From Lucinisca nassula (lineage: Eukaryota > Mollusca > Bivalvia > Lucinida > Lucinidae), in contig OY757010.1 in the NCBI GenBank assembly GCA_963580285.1, forward strand, positions 60,906,406-60,970,405: 64,000 bases of DNA, in the 5' to 3' direction. The notes beneath the pieces were generated by a model. The model ran no database searches. It saw only the letters and a program-made list of their open reading frames with translations, and was not told the origin of the DNA. How positions within the stretch are numbered: position 1 is the first letter of the stretch; every line of letters starts with the position of its first letter. This document shows positions 34,101 through 49,100 of the stretch, piece by piece. Made by a program: the position numbers and the translations under genes.

Positions 34101-37100
34101 GCCTTAAGCATAAGCTTGCTTCCTGTCTGAGCATTCATTAGGTGCTGGATGGCATTCTCCTTCATTTGATCATTCCGCACATACAAACTGAATCTGTGAA
34201 TCTGAAAAAAAATCACAAGAGTCTCTTTAAAAATCTGAAACGGGAAACATGAACATCATGGTCCGGTTGTTCAAAGTATTTTTAGCTTAACGAGTTTGTC
34301 AGTGGTCAAATTGTTAACTGTTCTATTAAGTACAATACAGTGGTATTTTTGCTGAAAAAATGTGAGTAGCTTTTGCATTCGCCTCAACATAGTATTATTA
34401 TGTTCAAACCCTTGTCCTGCTGAACAGGATCTACACTGTTGGTCATTCTGTTGGTATGTGCGTGACCAGCAAAGACTCAGATCAGACTGTGCATTCATAC
34501 ACACGACGGGCCGGCTCGCACCGTATTGCCAGGGCAGGCTTAGATCCTCGAAGCGGTTTACCAGTACTCGTGTGCGGGCCAGTTTCAGAGCTGTGTGGAA
34601 GCATCATGCAGCCCATCTATTTCTTCAAGCCCCGATGGACGGGGGCTATAGATGAAGCTACACACCAAATTTCAAAGACCTAGGCCTTGGGGTTTCAGAG
34701 GAGAAGATTTTTTCTATATAAATCAATGTAAAACCAAAAACCAAAGGACCCGGGGGCAGGATTAGTTTTGGCCCCAACAATCTTGATAGAGGTCCACAAG
34801 ACAAAGCTTCATACCAAATGTCAAACACCTGAGCCTTCTGGTTTCAGACAAGAAGATTTCTAAAGGTTTTCCCTATATAAGTCAATGTAAAACCAAAGGG
34901 CCAAAGGAGGGGGGCATTTTTGGCCCAATGGTTCTAATTTGAACAATCTTGGTAGAGGTCCACTAGATGAAGCTTCAAACCAAATATCAAAGATCACGGC
35001 CTTGTGGTTTGAGAGAAGATGAGTTTTTTCAAGATTTTTCCTATATAAGTCAATGTAAAACCAAAGGACCCTGGGGTGGGAGCATTTTTGGTGCAATGGC
35101 TACTATTTGAACAATATTGGTAGAGGTCCACTAGATCAAGCTCAACACCAAATACCAAAAACCTGGGCCTTGCGGTTTCGGGGTAGAAGGTTTTTTAAGA
35201 TTTTTTCCCATATAAGTCAATGTAAAACCAAAGGGCCCTGGGGCGAGGCAGTTTTGGCACCAGGGCTATAATTTGAACAAACTTGATAGAGGTCCATAAG
35301 ATGAAGCTACACACCAAATATCAAAGACCTGGGCCTTGCAGTTTGAGAGGAGAAGATCTTTTAAGATTATTCCTATATAAGTCAATGTAAAACCAAAGGG
35401 CCCCAGAGCGGGGACATTTGTGGCCCCAGGGCTATAATTTGAACAATCTTGATAGAGGTCCACTAGATGAAGCTACACACCAAATATCAAAGACCTAGGC
35501 CTTGGGGTTTCAGAGGAGAAGATTTTTTAAGATTTTTTCTATATAAGTCAATGTAAAACCAAATGGTCCCAGGGCGGGGGCATTTTTGGCCCTAGGGCTA
35601 TAATCTGAACAATCTTGATAATGGTCCACAAGATGAACCTTCATACTACAAATCAAACACCTGAGCCTTCTGGTTTCAGACAAAAAGATTTTTAAAGATT
35701 TTCCCTATATAAATCAATGTAAAACCAAAGGCCCCCGGGGCGGAGGCATTTTAGGTCCAAGGGCTATAATTTAAACAATCTTGATAGAGGTCCATAAGAC
35801 AAAGCTTCATACCAAATATTAAACACCTGAGCCTTCTGGTTTCAGACAAGAAGATTTTTAAAGGTTTTCCCTATGTAAGTCTATGTATAACCAAAGGGCC
35901 CCAGAGCGGGGGCATTTTTGGCTCCAGAGCTATAATTTGAACAATCTTGGTAGAGGTCCAATAGATGAAGCTACACACCAAATATTGAAGACCTGGGCCT
36001 TGCGGTTTCAGAGGAGAAGATTTTTAAGTTTTCATTAAAAAAATCTATTTTTGGCTCCTGTGATCGTGATGTGCAGCGGACCAGAAACATTTGAACAACT
36101 TTGAAAGGGGACCACCTAAGGATCATTCCTGTAAAGATTGGTCAAAATCCTATCAGTGGTTTAGGAGGAGATGTCGTTTGAAGAAATTGTTTACGCACTG
36201 ATGCATGGACGGCAGACATAAAGTGATCCCAAAAGCTCACCTCGCCACAACGTGACAGGTGAGCTAAAAACAAACAAAAATAAAAAAGTCTTTGACATTG
36301 AAACATGAAGGTTCTACTGTAAATACCTTTTCTGCAACTGACATGCTGGAGACGTCCAGCGTGACCTTGGCAAGGCTGTGGACTGGTGGCACTGTGGTTG
36401 GGTTCCCTCCCTGGGCTACTTGTTTTGCTGCCTTCTGTGCGTCTTTTCTTGCCTTTGCAGCTCTCCAGTCGAACATATTAGGAGGCATTCCTGAATTTTA
36501 GAAGAAAAACAAAATACAATAGAACTTCAATGGCTCACACACCGATGGCTCATTCACCATGGCTAGTCGGAACTTGTTCTTTAGTCCCTCAGATTGCTCC
36601 AGTAAACAGATACAATAGAACTTCAATGGCTCACAAACCGATGGCTCATTCACCATGGCTAGTCGGAACTTGTTCTTTAGTTCCTCAGATTGCTCCAGGT
36701 AACATATACAGTAGAACTTCAATGGCTCACAAACCGATGGCTCATTCACCATGGCTAGTCGGAACTTGTTCTTTAGTTCCTCAGATTGCTCCAGGTAACA
36801 GATACAATAGAACTTCAATGGCTCACAAACCGATAGCTCAATCACCATGGCTAGTCGGAACTTGTTCTTTAGTTCCTCAGATTGCTCCAGGTAACAGATA
36901 CAATAGAACTTCAATGGCTCACAAACCGATGGCTCATTCACCATGGCTAGTCAGAACTTGTTCTTTAGTTCCTCAGATTGCTCCAGGTAACATATACAGT
37001 AGAACTTCAATGGCTCACACACCGATGGCTCATTCACCATGGCAAGTCAGAACTTGTTCTTTAGTTCCTCAGATTGCTCCAGGTAACAGATACAATAGAA

Positions 37101-40100
37101 CTTCAATGGCTCACACACCGATAGCTCATTCACCATGGCTAGTCGGAACTTGTTCTTTAGTCCCTCAGATTGCTCCAGGAAACATATACAATAGAACTTC
37201 AATGGCTCACAAACCGATGGCTCATTCACCATGGCTAGTCAGAACTTGTTCTTTAGTTCCTCAGATTGCTCCAGGTAACATATACAGTAGAACTGCAATG
37301 GCTCACACACCGATGGCTCATTCACCATGGCTAGTCAGAACTTGTTCTTTAGTTCCTCAGATTGCTCCAGGTAACTGATACAGTAGAACTTCAATGGCTC
37401 ACACACCGATAGCTCATTCACCATGGCTAGTCGGGACTTGTTCTTTAGTCCCTCAGATTGCTCCAGGTAACATATACAGTAGAACTTCGATGGCTCAAAC
37501 ACCGATGGCTCGTTTACCATGGCTGAGTCGAACCAGTTTTTTGGTCCCTAGGGAATTCCTCTGCATAAGAAGTAGTGCGTGATGATAAAAGAGATTTTAA
37601 ACTTTTCTCATGCAAATGTATGTTGTGTGTACTCATTAGAATCGCCTCGATGAGGCGATTCTAATGAGTACACACAGCATACATTTTTATCATAGAACAT
37701 CGAAAACATTAATATCAACCCTGTTATGCCTCCTGACCGTAACCCTCAGTGGCTCGAACTACCCCTGTCTCAAACAGATGTTCGTGGTCCAAATGGTGTT
37801 CGAGCCATTAAAGTTCGACTGTATTTAGAAATAAATGTATTGTAAAAATCCTAAAAATTTGAACACCTTGAGGACTTGCAGTTATTCTCTAAACAGTTTT
37901 AACAAATTGTTTCACGATCCAGCAAGGAGTCCAAAAGGTGCAAGCAGACTGGCAAACAGTGTAGACCCTGATCAGACTGCTCCATTAGGAGCAGTCTGAT
38001 CTGGATCTGTACTGTTTGCTTAGGCCTATCTGTCCCAATACTCAGGAACATTACAGTAGGAGGTATTTTCTTATCTTAACATGAAAATGAATGTTGTATG
38101 TACTCATCAGAATTGCCTCGATGAGGCAATTCTAATGATTACACATAACATATGTAACTTTATAGGAGAGCAAGTTCGAGCCCATCTCGGGTCACATCTG
38201 AGACGCCAAGTTCTCCAACAGAAGGTCAGGTGTTTTTTCTCCGGGTACTCCAGTTTTTGCTCACCCCTGATTAATGATCGGCTCAATATATGTGGCTATA
38301 AAACCAAAACCAAACTACACCCATCTCGAACAATTTTTCATGGTTCCAAAGGTGTTTGAGGCATTCAAGTTTTCATATCTATAGGCTATTTTAGATTAAT
38401 AATTGTGATAATAATAATAATCAACTTTATTTATAGAGGGTAACACATTTAGTAAACTAGAGCTAATCTTTCATGTGGCCCTCTTTTCTTCCTCTTCCTG
38501 GGTAGAAACCAATACTAAGCAATGTGGATAAAGTCTCTTGCTCATGGAAACAACACTTGATGCTCGCAGGACTTGAACGGCTACCTCTCGATCTCAAAGC
38601 CAATTATTTACCCTTGCACCACAGCACTCCAACCTTTTCCTGCTGAATACACCCATTTCTGACTTTGAACCAATCAGATTATTTGATGTAAAATATGCCT
38701 ACAAATTCACAAACTGAATGTCAAACAGTGTAAATCCAGATCAGATGGCTCATCTGATCTGGATCTACACTATTTGCAAAGGTATGGTTGTTGTGAACAG
38801 CAGGATAACAGTAAACAAAGAAACAGATATCTTTTTATTTCTGTCAAGTTGTTTGTTTTAAAATCTAATTTGTAAAAGGATACAAAACTAAAATGTTTTC
38901 AGACGAAAACAATACCCCCGCACCCCCGCACCCCCCACACACACACCATAAATATAACTCAAACCAACCATTGGACCTTGAAAACTAGCCTTAGGTCACC
39001 AAAATCCTGGGTGGATACAAGCCATTTTGGCCAAAAACTGACAATTTTCAGGAGCCAGTGACCATATGAGGTCAAAATCACCTAAATCTGATCCAATCTT
39101 TGGCAATTTGTAATCTATGTTGTACGAAGTTTGACCAACATGCATCAATTCTTAATTAAGACAGGGTGCAGACAAGCCATTTTCTGCCAAAAATTGACAC
39201 TTTTCATCATTTTGATTATGAGATAGGGTGCATACAAGCCAAACTTGAAAGTGTATGGGGATCTGTGCCCTTAAAAAAAAAGGTCAAGGTCGACAAAGTC
39301 TAATCGCATCTTTGGTAGATTGTAAAAATATATTGTACTGAGTTTGACTAAATTTCATGAACTCGTTCACTGACAGTTTGGGGGTGGGGGTGGTGGGGTG
39401 CTGTTTCCTTGAAAAAAAAGGCAAAGGTGACCAAAATCTTATCAAATCTTTTGTAGGTTGCAATGATATATTGCGCCAAGTTTGACTAAATTTCATCAAT
39501 TCATTCATAGACAAGCCAAAATTGAAAGCTTTTTGGGGTCAGTGCCATGGAAAATAAAGTCAAGGTCACCAATATCTAATCAAATCTTTGGTAGCTTGTA
39601 ATGATATATGGTACCAAGTTTGACCAAATTTCATCAATTCGGTCATGAGACAGGGTGCAGACAAGCCATTTTTGGCCCGAATTTGAGTTTTGGGTGACCC
39701 TGGAGATGTAACCATGCAAGTTTGAACAGAATCCATCAACATGTTCAGGAGATATAGTGCTTCAAACAAGCTACTGACACTGATGCCAACCCAAACAGGA
39801 TCCACACCTTGGTGGGTGGGGTGGGGAGGACATAAATACATTCTTATCAAATCTACTAGAGCTGTCAGTGAAACTGACTAGGGCCCCGGCAGTGCCATCA
39901 GAGGAGTTGGATATTAAGATGAAAACAAAAGACGAAAAAAAGCCGATTTTTTGTTTTTCACAAGGCAATAACTCTCAAATGATTATAGCTAGAGTTAAGT
40001 AAGTTGCCATGAAATTGTTTAATGTTGCTGTGATCTTACGTTTTAAAGGTTGAAAATGATGCGTTTGAAGGTTTGTAAGTTATGAAGAAAAAACATGAAA

Positions 40101-43100
40101 AATGTTGATGGACAGATGGTCAGATGGACAGACAGATGGATGGATGGATGGACAGATGGAGAGACAGGGCATTACTATAGGGCAACTGCCAATAACTATA
40201 GGAAGTTTCATTTGAATATCTATAGCGGTTTTAAAATAAAGATGAAAAAAAGACAAAAAAGCTGAATTTTTAAGTTTTTTAAGAGTATTGAAGCTACAGT
40301 TACGTAACTTCCTATAAAATTATGTAATGATAATGAGACCATATATTTAAAGCTTGAAATTGATAGTTTGACGGTTTATTAAGAAAAAACATGAAAAATG
40401 TGGACATTTTTAAGTTTTCAAAGGGCCATAACTCTGAGAGTATGGTAGCTAGAGTTACGTAACTTGCCATGAATTTGTGTAATGATATTGTGACCTTACG
40501 TTTAAAGTTTGAAGTTGATGCGTCTGACAGTTTGTAAGTTATTAAGAAAAAAACATAAAAAAATGTGGACGGACAGACAGGGTGATTACTATAGGGCACC
40601 CACAAATAAATTTGCGGGGCCCTAAATATACAAGTCAGTTTCATGATAAAATTCAAGGTAATTTGTGATTAGGACACCATATAGAGCACATTACACAAGT
40701 CGTCATTTCATATGAAATTTATGAAAAGAGCTCTGGGGAGTTTCATAAATTTCATATGTATTAAATGGTGCAATCTAATCTTGGTCTGCACTGTTCGATT
40801 AATTAGTTTTTATAAAGTTTTTACTGACTTCATTCAACTGTTTTTCTGTCAGTATGTATCTTATACAGATCCTTTATTTTGACTTTTTACGCCAACTGAT
40901 GTGTTTCTACTTAATGTGGTCATCACTGATGTTGAATGACATTGAAGTATTTCCCGTCTGCTTGTTTAATACACCTGATGAAGGCCATTGAAGGCTGAAA
41001 CATTGTGTAAATAAAAATATTTTGACATTTTGAAGTTGTTCTGTGAACTTATTTTATCATAAATCTCATATGAAACAGCTATGAGTGAAATATTTTGTTT
41101 ATCAAATAATGATTTTAAATTGAATTCTATTTGGCCCCCGCCACTCGGGGCTTGAAGAAATAGATGGGCTGCATGATGCTTCCACGCAGAGCTGAAACCA
41201 ACTCGCACACAAGTACTGGTAAACCGCTTAAGAGGATCTAAGCCTGCCCAGGCAAAGCAGTGCGAGTTGGACCGTCCATGCTTATAGACTCTATTGGTTT
41301 CATTTGGCGGCAGGGCTTGAGATGTCATTTCATCTCAATGTCGGGTAAAAGTCCCACAAAATTGGAAGCAACGTCTCCAAAATGACCTTTACAGTGTTGA
41401 CGTGGACGTTAAACCTCAAATCAAACAAACAAACAAAATTGAATTCTATTGCTTCAGAAGAAGTCCAAAAGAATTTTAATGGAAAACATATGGATGTCAT
41501 GGGAGATGTCATGATGTAACACTTCAGTAACTATGTGAAATTACACACGTGGTTATTTGATATTTATTATATAATGTTATCCGCTAAATAACAATGACAT
41601 TATATGATAAACCATTTTTGGTTAACAAGAGGACCATGATGGTCCTATATCTCTCACCTGAGCTAATAGATTCACATGTGGGTCCCTGCGCGGGACAATT
41701 TTGGACTCAGGGCTATAATTTGAGCAATCTTGGCAGTGGTCCACTAAATGAAGCTTAATATCAAATATCATAGATCTGGGCCTTCTGGTTTCCGCTAAAA
41801 ATTCTTGAAGGTTTTCCCTATATAAGCCTATGTAAAAGATGTGGGCCCCGTGGCAGGGCCATATTTAGCCCCTAGAACATAATTTGAACAATCTTGGAAG
41901 AGGTCCACTAGATGAAGCTTCATACCAAATATCCCAAGAATATTTTTAAAGGTATTCCCTATATTTGCCTATGTAAAACCCGGGACAGTACCTTTTTGGC
42001 CCCAGGGCTATAATTGGAACCATCTTGGTAGAGGTCCACTAGATGAAGCTTCATACCAAATATCAAAGACCTGGGCTTTCTTGTTTCAGACAAGAAGATT
42101 TTTAAAGGTTTTTCCCCATTATAGGTCTATGTAAAACCAGTGGGCCCCGGCGTGGGGGCATTTTTGGCCCTAGGGCTATAATATGAGTTCTGCAAGGAAT
42201 GGAATTCTTTGAACATCTTTGAGAGAGGACCACCCAAAGATCATTTCTGCGAAGTTTGGTCAAAATCTGTTCAGTGGTTTATGAGGAGATGTCGTTTGAA
42301 GCAATTGTGGATGGACAGAGGGATTGATGGATGGATGGATGGATGGATGGATGGATGGATGGATGGATGGATGGATGGATGGATGACGAGGATGGATGGT
42401 GAGCAATCACAATAGCTCTCCCGGAGCCTTTGGCTCAGGTGAGCTAAAAGAGAAGATAATCGACTGTGGTCCCTCATTCTATAAACATGTAGACAGTAAC
42501 ACTTACCTCTTTGAGCTTGTCCCCTACCCCGGCCCCTGGCTCCAGCAGCCCCACCTCTGTCTGAGCCTCCCTGGTTTTGTCCACCCCTGTTGCCTCTGTT
42601 TGCAGGGCCACCCCTGCCCTGGGGCCCTTGATACCCTGCTCCTCTACCTCGGAATTGGTTGATCGGGTTTGGATTGTCAAATCTCGATATTCTGCCTAGG
42701 AAAACATTGGAGTTGTTGCAATTAACCCATTGTATGCTAGTAGACTCTTCCATTGCTATATATTGGACAAGTACATTTGTCATAAAATGGATGTCAGGCC
42801 TATTTTTTCGTTTTTATTCAATTATTGACAGAAAACTCTGTTAGCAAAACAGTGTAGGCCCTCATCAGGTGCTGCGTTCTGCGGCGTCTGATCTGGGCCT
42901 GCACTGTTTGCTAAGGTACCCCTTTAGGGATTTCCAGCATACAATGTGTTAAGAATTGAAATTTCATTTTTCAATGCTAAGTGAAGAAGACAGAGTGTGT
43001 GTGTTTGAGTTTTACGTCTCACCAACAGCTAAGGTCATACGGAGACGGGACCTCGGTTTAAAGACTCATCCGAAAGTCTCAAGAACCCCGGAAGGGAAGA

Positions 43101-46100
43101 AGACAAATTTTGCAAAGCTTGAATCACTTCATTTAAGAAATGAATGTATGTTTTTCAAAGTTCTTCATGTTCAACTGCTTGTGACCACTTATATTACATT
43201 ATTTTTCCATGCATTATGTGATGGAAAATTCTGGTTGGCGCTCTGACATTAACCCATTTAGTACCAGAAACCCCAAAACGGGTACCCCGGTAAACAGTGC
43301 AGGCCCAGATCAGACGCCGCAGAACGAGGTGTCTGATCAGGGCCTCTACGGTTTGCTAAAAGTTGTCGTTTTCCAAATAAATTTTCATGAAAACACAACC
43401 AGACAGCCCCAAATTTTGAAATGGACTCCTAAGGAGGAAGATTCAATTTGGTACAAAAAGGGTTAAAACAAGAAAGTAACTGCACACAGTTTTCCTACTG
43501 ACAGCAGAGCAGTTTTGTTGGCACCATAACGTCACCATCATCCAATCATATTGGGGAAAACCATTGTTTATTTTGTCCCTGCTATTGCTTGAGAAAATGT
43601 ATTCACTGAAGTATGAACGCCATTCCATCCCAATAGTTAACCCTTTACCCTTATCCTGCTGCATAAATTAATTTAGCCACACCCATTTACGTTTCAACCA
43701 CTCATATTACTTGATGTAATTTATTCAATCAGATTCACAAACTGAATGACAAACAGTGTAGATCCTGATCAGATGGCTTCTTCAAAAGCCATCTGATCTG
43801 GATCTACACTGTTTGCAAAAGTAGGGGTTGTCATGAACAGCCGGATAAGGGTTAGGATGCAAAGAAAACCTGCATCTGAAAATATCCTCTGTCAATGTCT
43901 TCTGCTGCATTTCTTGCAAACTTTTCTAACACATTTTTTCATACTTCTTCAGAAGCCATCTGATCTGGATCTACACTGTTTGCACAAGTAGGGGTTGTCA
44001 TGAACAGCAGGATAAAGGTTAAGAAGCCAAGAAAACCTGCATCTGAAAATATGTCAATGTCGTCTGCTGAATTTCTTGCAAACTTTTCTAACACATTTTT
44101 GCATACTGCAAACTGACTGGCAAACACTGCAGACCCTTGTCAGACCGCTTCACAAATCCACACTGTTTGCAACAATGATTCTTAAAGTAACCAGCAGACA
44201 ACAAAGCAGACAATATTTGTTGTGCTTGGCATCTAAACCCTTATCCTGCTGTTCAAGACAACCATTATCTTTGCAAACAGTGGAGATCCAGATCAGCTGG
44301 CTTCTGAAGAAGCCATCTGATCAGGATCTACTCTGTTCATCAATCAGTAAGTGAATTTGAATGAATAAATTACATCAAGTAATTTGATTGGTTGAAAGGT
44401 AAATGGGTGTGGAGGAGATGGCGCTTGAAGGTTTTTCTTCTTTATTTTTTCAAATCTGGTGGCCTTCTTGTCCAGCGGCAAAACCATTAATTTTAGGCAA
44501 TTTTGGTAGAGGGTCACCCAAGAAACATTCCTGTAAAATTGTTTCAAAATCTGTTCACTAGTTTAGGAGGAGATGTCTTTTAACTAAACTGTTGACAGAC
44601 TGACGATACACAATGTACATCGAGCAGTCACAAAAGCTCACAATGACCCTTTGGTTCAGGTGAGCTAAAAATGGCTGAATTGTCTGCAAACAATGGAGGC
44701 CCTGATTACATCTGATCTGACCCTGCACTGTTTACCAATGATACGTTTTTTGGTTTCCCATATAAAAGTAGGTTAAGACAGACTCACCTCTGCCCCTATT
44801 CATGCCACCTCTGAAACCACTCGGACCTCTGCCCCGGCCATCTCCTCTTCCTGGACCAGGACTCGGACTGGAACTGAATGAGGAGCCTAAAAAACAAAAA
44901 CGACATAAATTTCATTCTTAAGGGGTTGGATACACCTAGCAGGTTTTTCTGTCATTTTTCAAAGGTAGACAAATTTTGGGATTCCTTTTCGCTTTTCTTT
45001 AACTATGTCCTGCAGAAAAAGGGGTCTACTCTTAAAGGAAAGAATTTGATCCTCAGCTGGAGCAAATTCTTTCCTTTTCGAGTTGACCCCTATTGACACG
45101 GGAGACAAAAATACTTTTGCAGGAGTTGCCTCCCCTGAAGTTGTATCCATTCCCCTGAAAGCTTCAAGAATCCAAACACTGACAGCACATAAGAAATAGC
45201 TCTAGCAGTGATTTTTTAAATCATAGTTTGGAGGTCAGTTGTAAAGAACATGTATAGTGAGCAAACAAATAGACAAAACTAGAGCTGTCAGTGAAACTGA
45301 CTAGGGCCCCGGCAGCGCTATCAGAGTAGGAAAAAATTTGTGGACAGACAGACGGACAGACAGACGGACGGACAGAGTGATTACTATAGGGCTTCCAAAC
45401 CGTCAGTGCGGGGCCCTAATTATAAAATATGTTTAGATAATGAATCTAAGACATCTAGCACATGATCTGTCGAAATTCAATCAATTTGTCTCTTTTGATG
45501 TTCAAATTATGCTGCTTTATGTGATTTACAAGTATGCTTTGTTCGTTGAATTTTGCAAAAGCGCAGATAAAATCTGTGTGGCTTATCAGAGACTGTCAAA
45601 GCCACATTGCAATTAAACACACAGCAATCTGATTTACGAGGGTAGGCTGAAAAGTTCTGAGCCTGACCAAGATTGAATGGTTTGTCCATGCTGAAATGCC
45701 TTATTTTTCAACATAGTCTCCCTTCCAGTCCACACACTTCCTCCAGCGATGCTGGAGTCCTTGGATCCCAGTGGTATAGAAGGTCTCATCTTGGTCCCTG
45801 AAAAACTCCTCCACAACAGCTATCACCTCCTCGTCTGACCGATAATGCTGCCCAGCCAAGTGCTTTTTCATGTTTGGAAACAGGAAATAATCTGATGGAG
45901 CTAGATCAGGTGAATACGGAGGGTGATCGACAAGTGTGAAGCCACAGTCATGCACAGCAGCCATTGCGACAACCAATTTATGAGCAGGCGCATTGCCCTG
46001 ATGGAACAAGACCCCTTTTGTCAATTTTCCGTGTTGTTTAGCCTTAATTGCTTTTCGCAATTGTTTTAGCAGATCTGCATAATACTCCCCTTTAATTGTT

Positions 46101-49100
46101 CTGCCCTTTTGAAGGTAATCTATGAATATTATACCCTTGGCATCCCAGAACACTGATGTCATCACCTTCCCTGCAGAGGAGACGACCTTTGCCTTCTTTG
46201 GAGGGGGCGAGCCAGGGTGCTTCCATTGCATGGATTGTCTTTTGGTCTCTGGCTCAAAGTGATGAACCCAACACTCATCCTGAGTGACAAAACGGTCAAG
46301 AAAACCATTTTGGTTTGCTTCAAAAATAGCCAAGTTGGCTTGTGACAGGTTCAGTCTGGTCAACTTTTGGTCAGGCATCAAAAGCCGTGGCACCCATCTG
46401 GCGGAAACCGTCGACATTCCTAATTCACTGTGTAGAATGTTCTCTACTCGTTCACGGGAGATGCCAACAGTGTTAGCTAACTAATTCACAGTTAAACCCC
46501 TGTCATCCATCACGGCCCTGTGCACTTGGCTGATGGTTTCCTCAGTTGTTGCCGTTGTGGGTCGTCCACACCAGTCATCATCTTCAAGGCTGTCCTTGCC
46601 CATCTTAAAATTTGCTGCCCACTTTTTCACGGTTGCATACGTAGGAGCATCATCCCCTAATGTAGCAACCATATTGGCATGAATGTTCTTAGGAGCTAAC
46701 CCCTTTTTATGGAGGTACTTGATGACACCACGATGCCAGATTTTGTCCATTTTCTCAAAAACATGCTAGTATCAATTTTCAAAGTCTAGAATTTCTATGT
46801 TATTGCAGGTAAACTTGAACTCATTTGAGTCAAATCAAATAATAAAGGTTTGGATTTAATGAATACAAAATTTCATGGCTGTTCGATGCCTGCTTCTTGG
46901 TCAGGCTCAGAATTTTTCAGCCTACCCTCGTATCTGGAAATCAATGTCTAATTTGCCAAAGTTGTAAATTATCTCCCTTTGACAAAAGCGAATAAGAAAT
47001 ATCAAATGTTTGATATCATTTGATATACTTTGATATACCATAATTTTCGTCCCAACTCTTAGCAAAATTATTGAGAACAATCAGCAAATTATTCCTACTG
47101 TTGTCTCAAACAGGAATATTTCCAGAGTTCAATGAAACAACAAATTGTTCTTCCTCTGGAAATTGTATTGATAGCATTTCAAGCTTTGCAATTTGTTGAC
47201 ATAATTGCTCTACAAAATGGAATTTTTGAACAATCAAAAACATTTGTGATAATAATAATAACAATCAACTTTATTTATAGATGGTAACACATTTAGTACA
47301 AGTACTAATTTTCCATGTGGCCCTCTTTTTTCCTTTTTCCTGGGTATAAACCAGTACTAAGCAATGTGGCTAAAGTGTCTTGCTAAAGGGCACAACACTT
47401 GGCGCCCACTGGGATCGAACTGGCTACCTCTCGGTCTACAATCCTATGATTTACCACTGCACCACAGTTTCCTGTGTTATAAGTCCTCGATATTTTTGAT
47501 TGTATGATGTCCAGTCTACCATTCCATGCAGTAGGACTGGGACTGGAATCTTCCTTTCAGATTTCTGACGAACTAAACTTGGGCCAAATTTGTGCTCAAA
47601 TTGTACTATAAAAAAATTGGGTCCCTGTCTCTCTGAAAGCATTCAGGTCTGTTCAGAGCCAGAAAAAAATCTACTGTTAGGGATAGCCCAGTCTTTGAAC
47701 TTTATGATACACTATACATCACGCTAACATTTCTGTGAAATGAACACCCCCTTACACCCCACTTTATATAGAGAAAACAGGGGTTTAAGGGGGTCTACAT
47801 TTTTTTCCTTATTTCTGCTCCTAGACATAGGTTGTGGGTACTCGTTAGAACCGCCTCAATGAGGCGGTTCTAACGAGCACCAACAACCTATGTTTGCTTT
47901 TTAAATAAGGAAAATATCATCGATTTTCGTCAGAAAAGTAGCCATTTTGGAGATGTGAAAAAATGCACTATGTCGCAAGGGTTTGTTATCGTAATGATCT
48001 GATATTCAGTCTTATTTCTAACAACAAACAATTCAGGTGCAGCATTTTCACTTTTCTTCATCAGGTACACATACAGTTCACACAACAGGGCTGATCTATT
48101 TTGATTTTAACATGCTAAAAATATACATAGTGGATCTTACACGATTGTTCATGTATTATTGAATTTATTAAACAAGTTGAGGAAAAGGGATAAAATGCTG
48201 TTTACAGGAAGGTCAATTTTAGGCCATTAGTAAACGCGACATCGTTAAGAATGTCGTACATGTAATGTTACGGGACGTATCTATCTAATTTGCATATTTA
48301 ATCCACTAGTGGATTATCGAAAATATTAGTTGACGTTATTACACTCTCAGACGCGACGTCATATGATAAAATAATTTTTTCCTACAAATTCTTCCAGCCT
48401 TTTGCCATTGTGAGAGGAAATCCTTCATGTACTATCACATGTATCTAGGTCATTTTGTAATGTTTTTGATTTGAGAAAATGTTGTTTCACCATCTTATGT
48501 TATAGACTCTGCAAGTGATATTTATAGAAGCCATCTAAAGGAGCAGTCTGATCAGGGTCTAAACTGTTTGCTAGATTTTTCAATCCTTGCTGAATCATGA
48601 AACAAATTTGTTAAAATTTGAGGAGATTCACAGCAAGTCCTCAAGGTATCCAAATTTTTATGCATCACATGAACAAGTCCGTAAAATGAACACCCCCTTA
48701 AACCCCACTTTATATACAGAAATCTGGGGTTTACGGGGATATACATTATTTTTCTTATTTCTGCTCCAAGACATAGGTTGTGGGTACTCGTTAGAACCAC
48801 CTAAATGAGGCAGTTCTAACAAGCACTCACAACTTATGTTTGCAGTATAAATAAGCAAAATATCACAGATTTTCATCGGAAAAGTAGCTATTTTCGAGAT
48901 GTGAAAATTTGCACTTTGTCTCAAGGGTGTGTTATCGCAATGATTTTTACGATAATATGCTATCCATGTATTGGACATTTGTTGTTTGCAAATAGCAACA
49001 AGAGCTCCACAAGCAGGTAAGTAACGCATACATGCATACTAACAAATAGAAGGCGGGTAAGCCAAAAAAGAAAAGCTCATGGATGGACAGATGGACATAA

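Noticed and set aside
36530..37378. 282-codon open frame (and minus-strand frames at 36498-36944, 37047-37232, 37335-37520)
   Set aside because: Direct translation of the 96-bp tandem array; the unit length is divisible by three, so all frames stay open on both strands.
42271..42783. 170-codon minus-strand frame with RGG repeats as a complete gene
   Set aside because: Only 42507-42695 is an exon; the rest reads into introns and a (GATG)n tract, shown by splice signals and phase.
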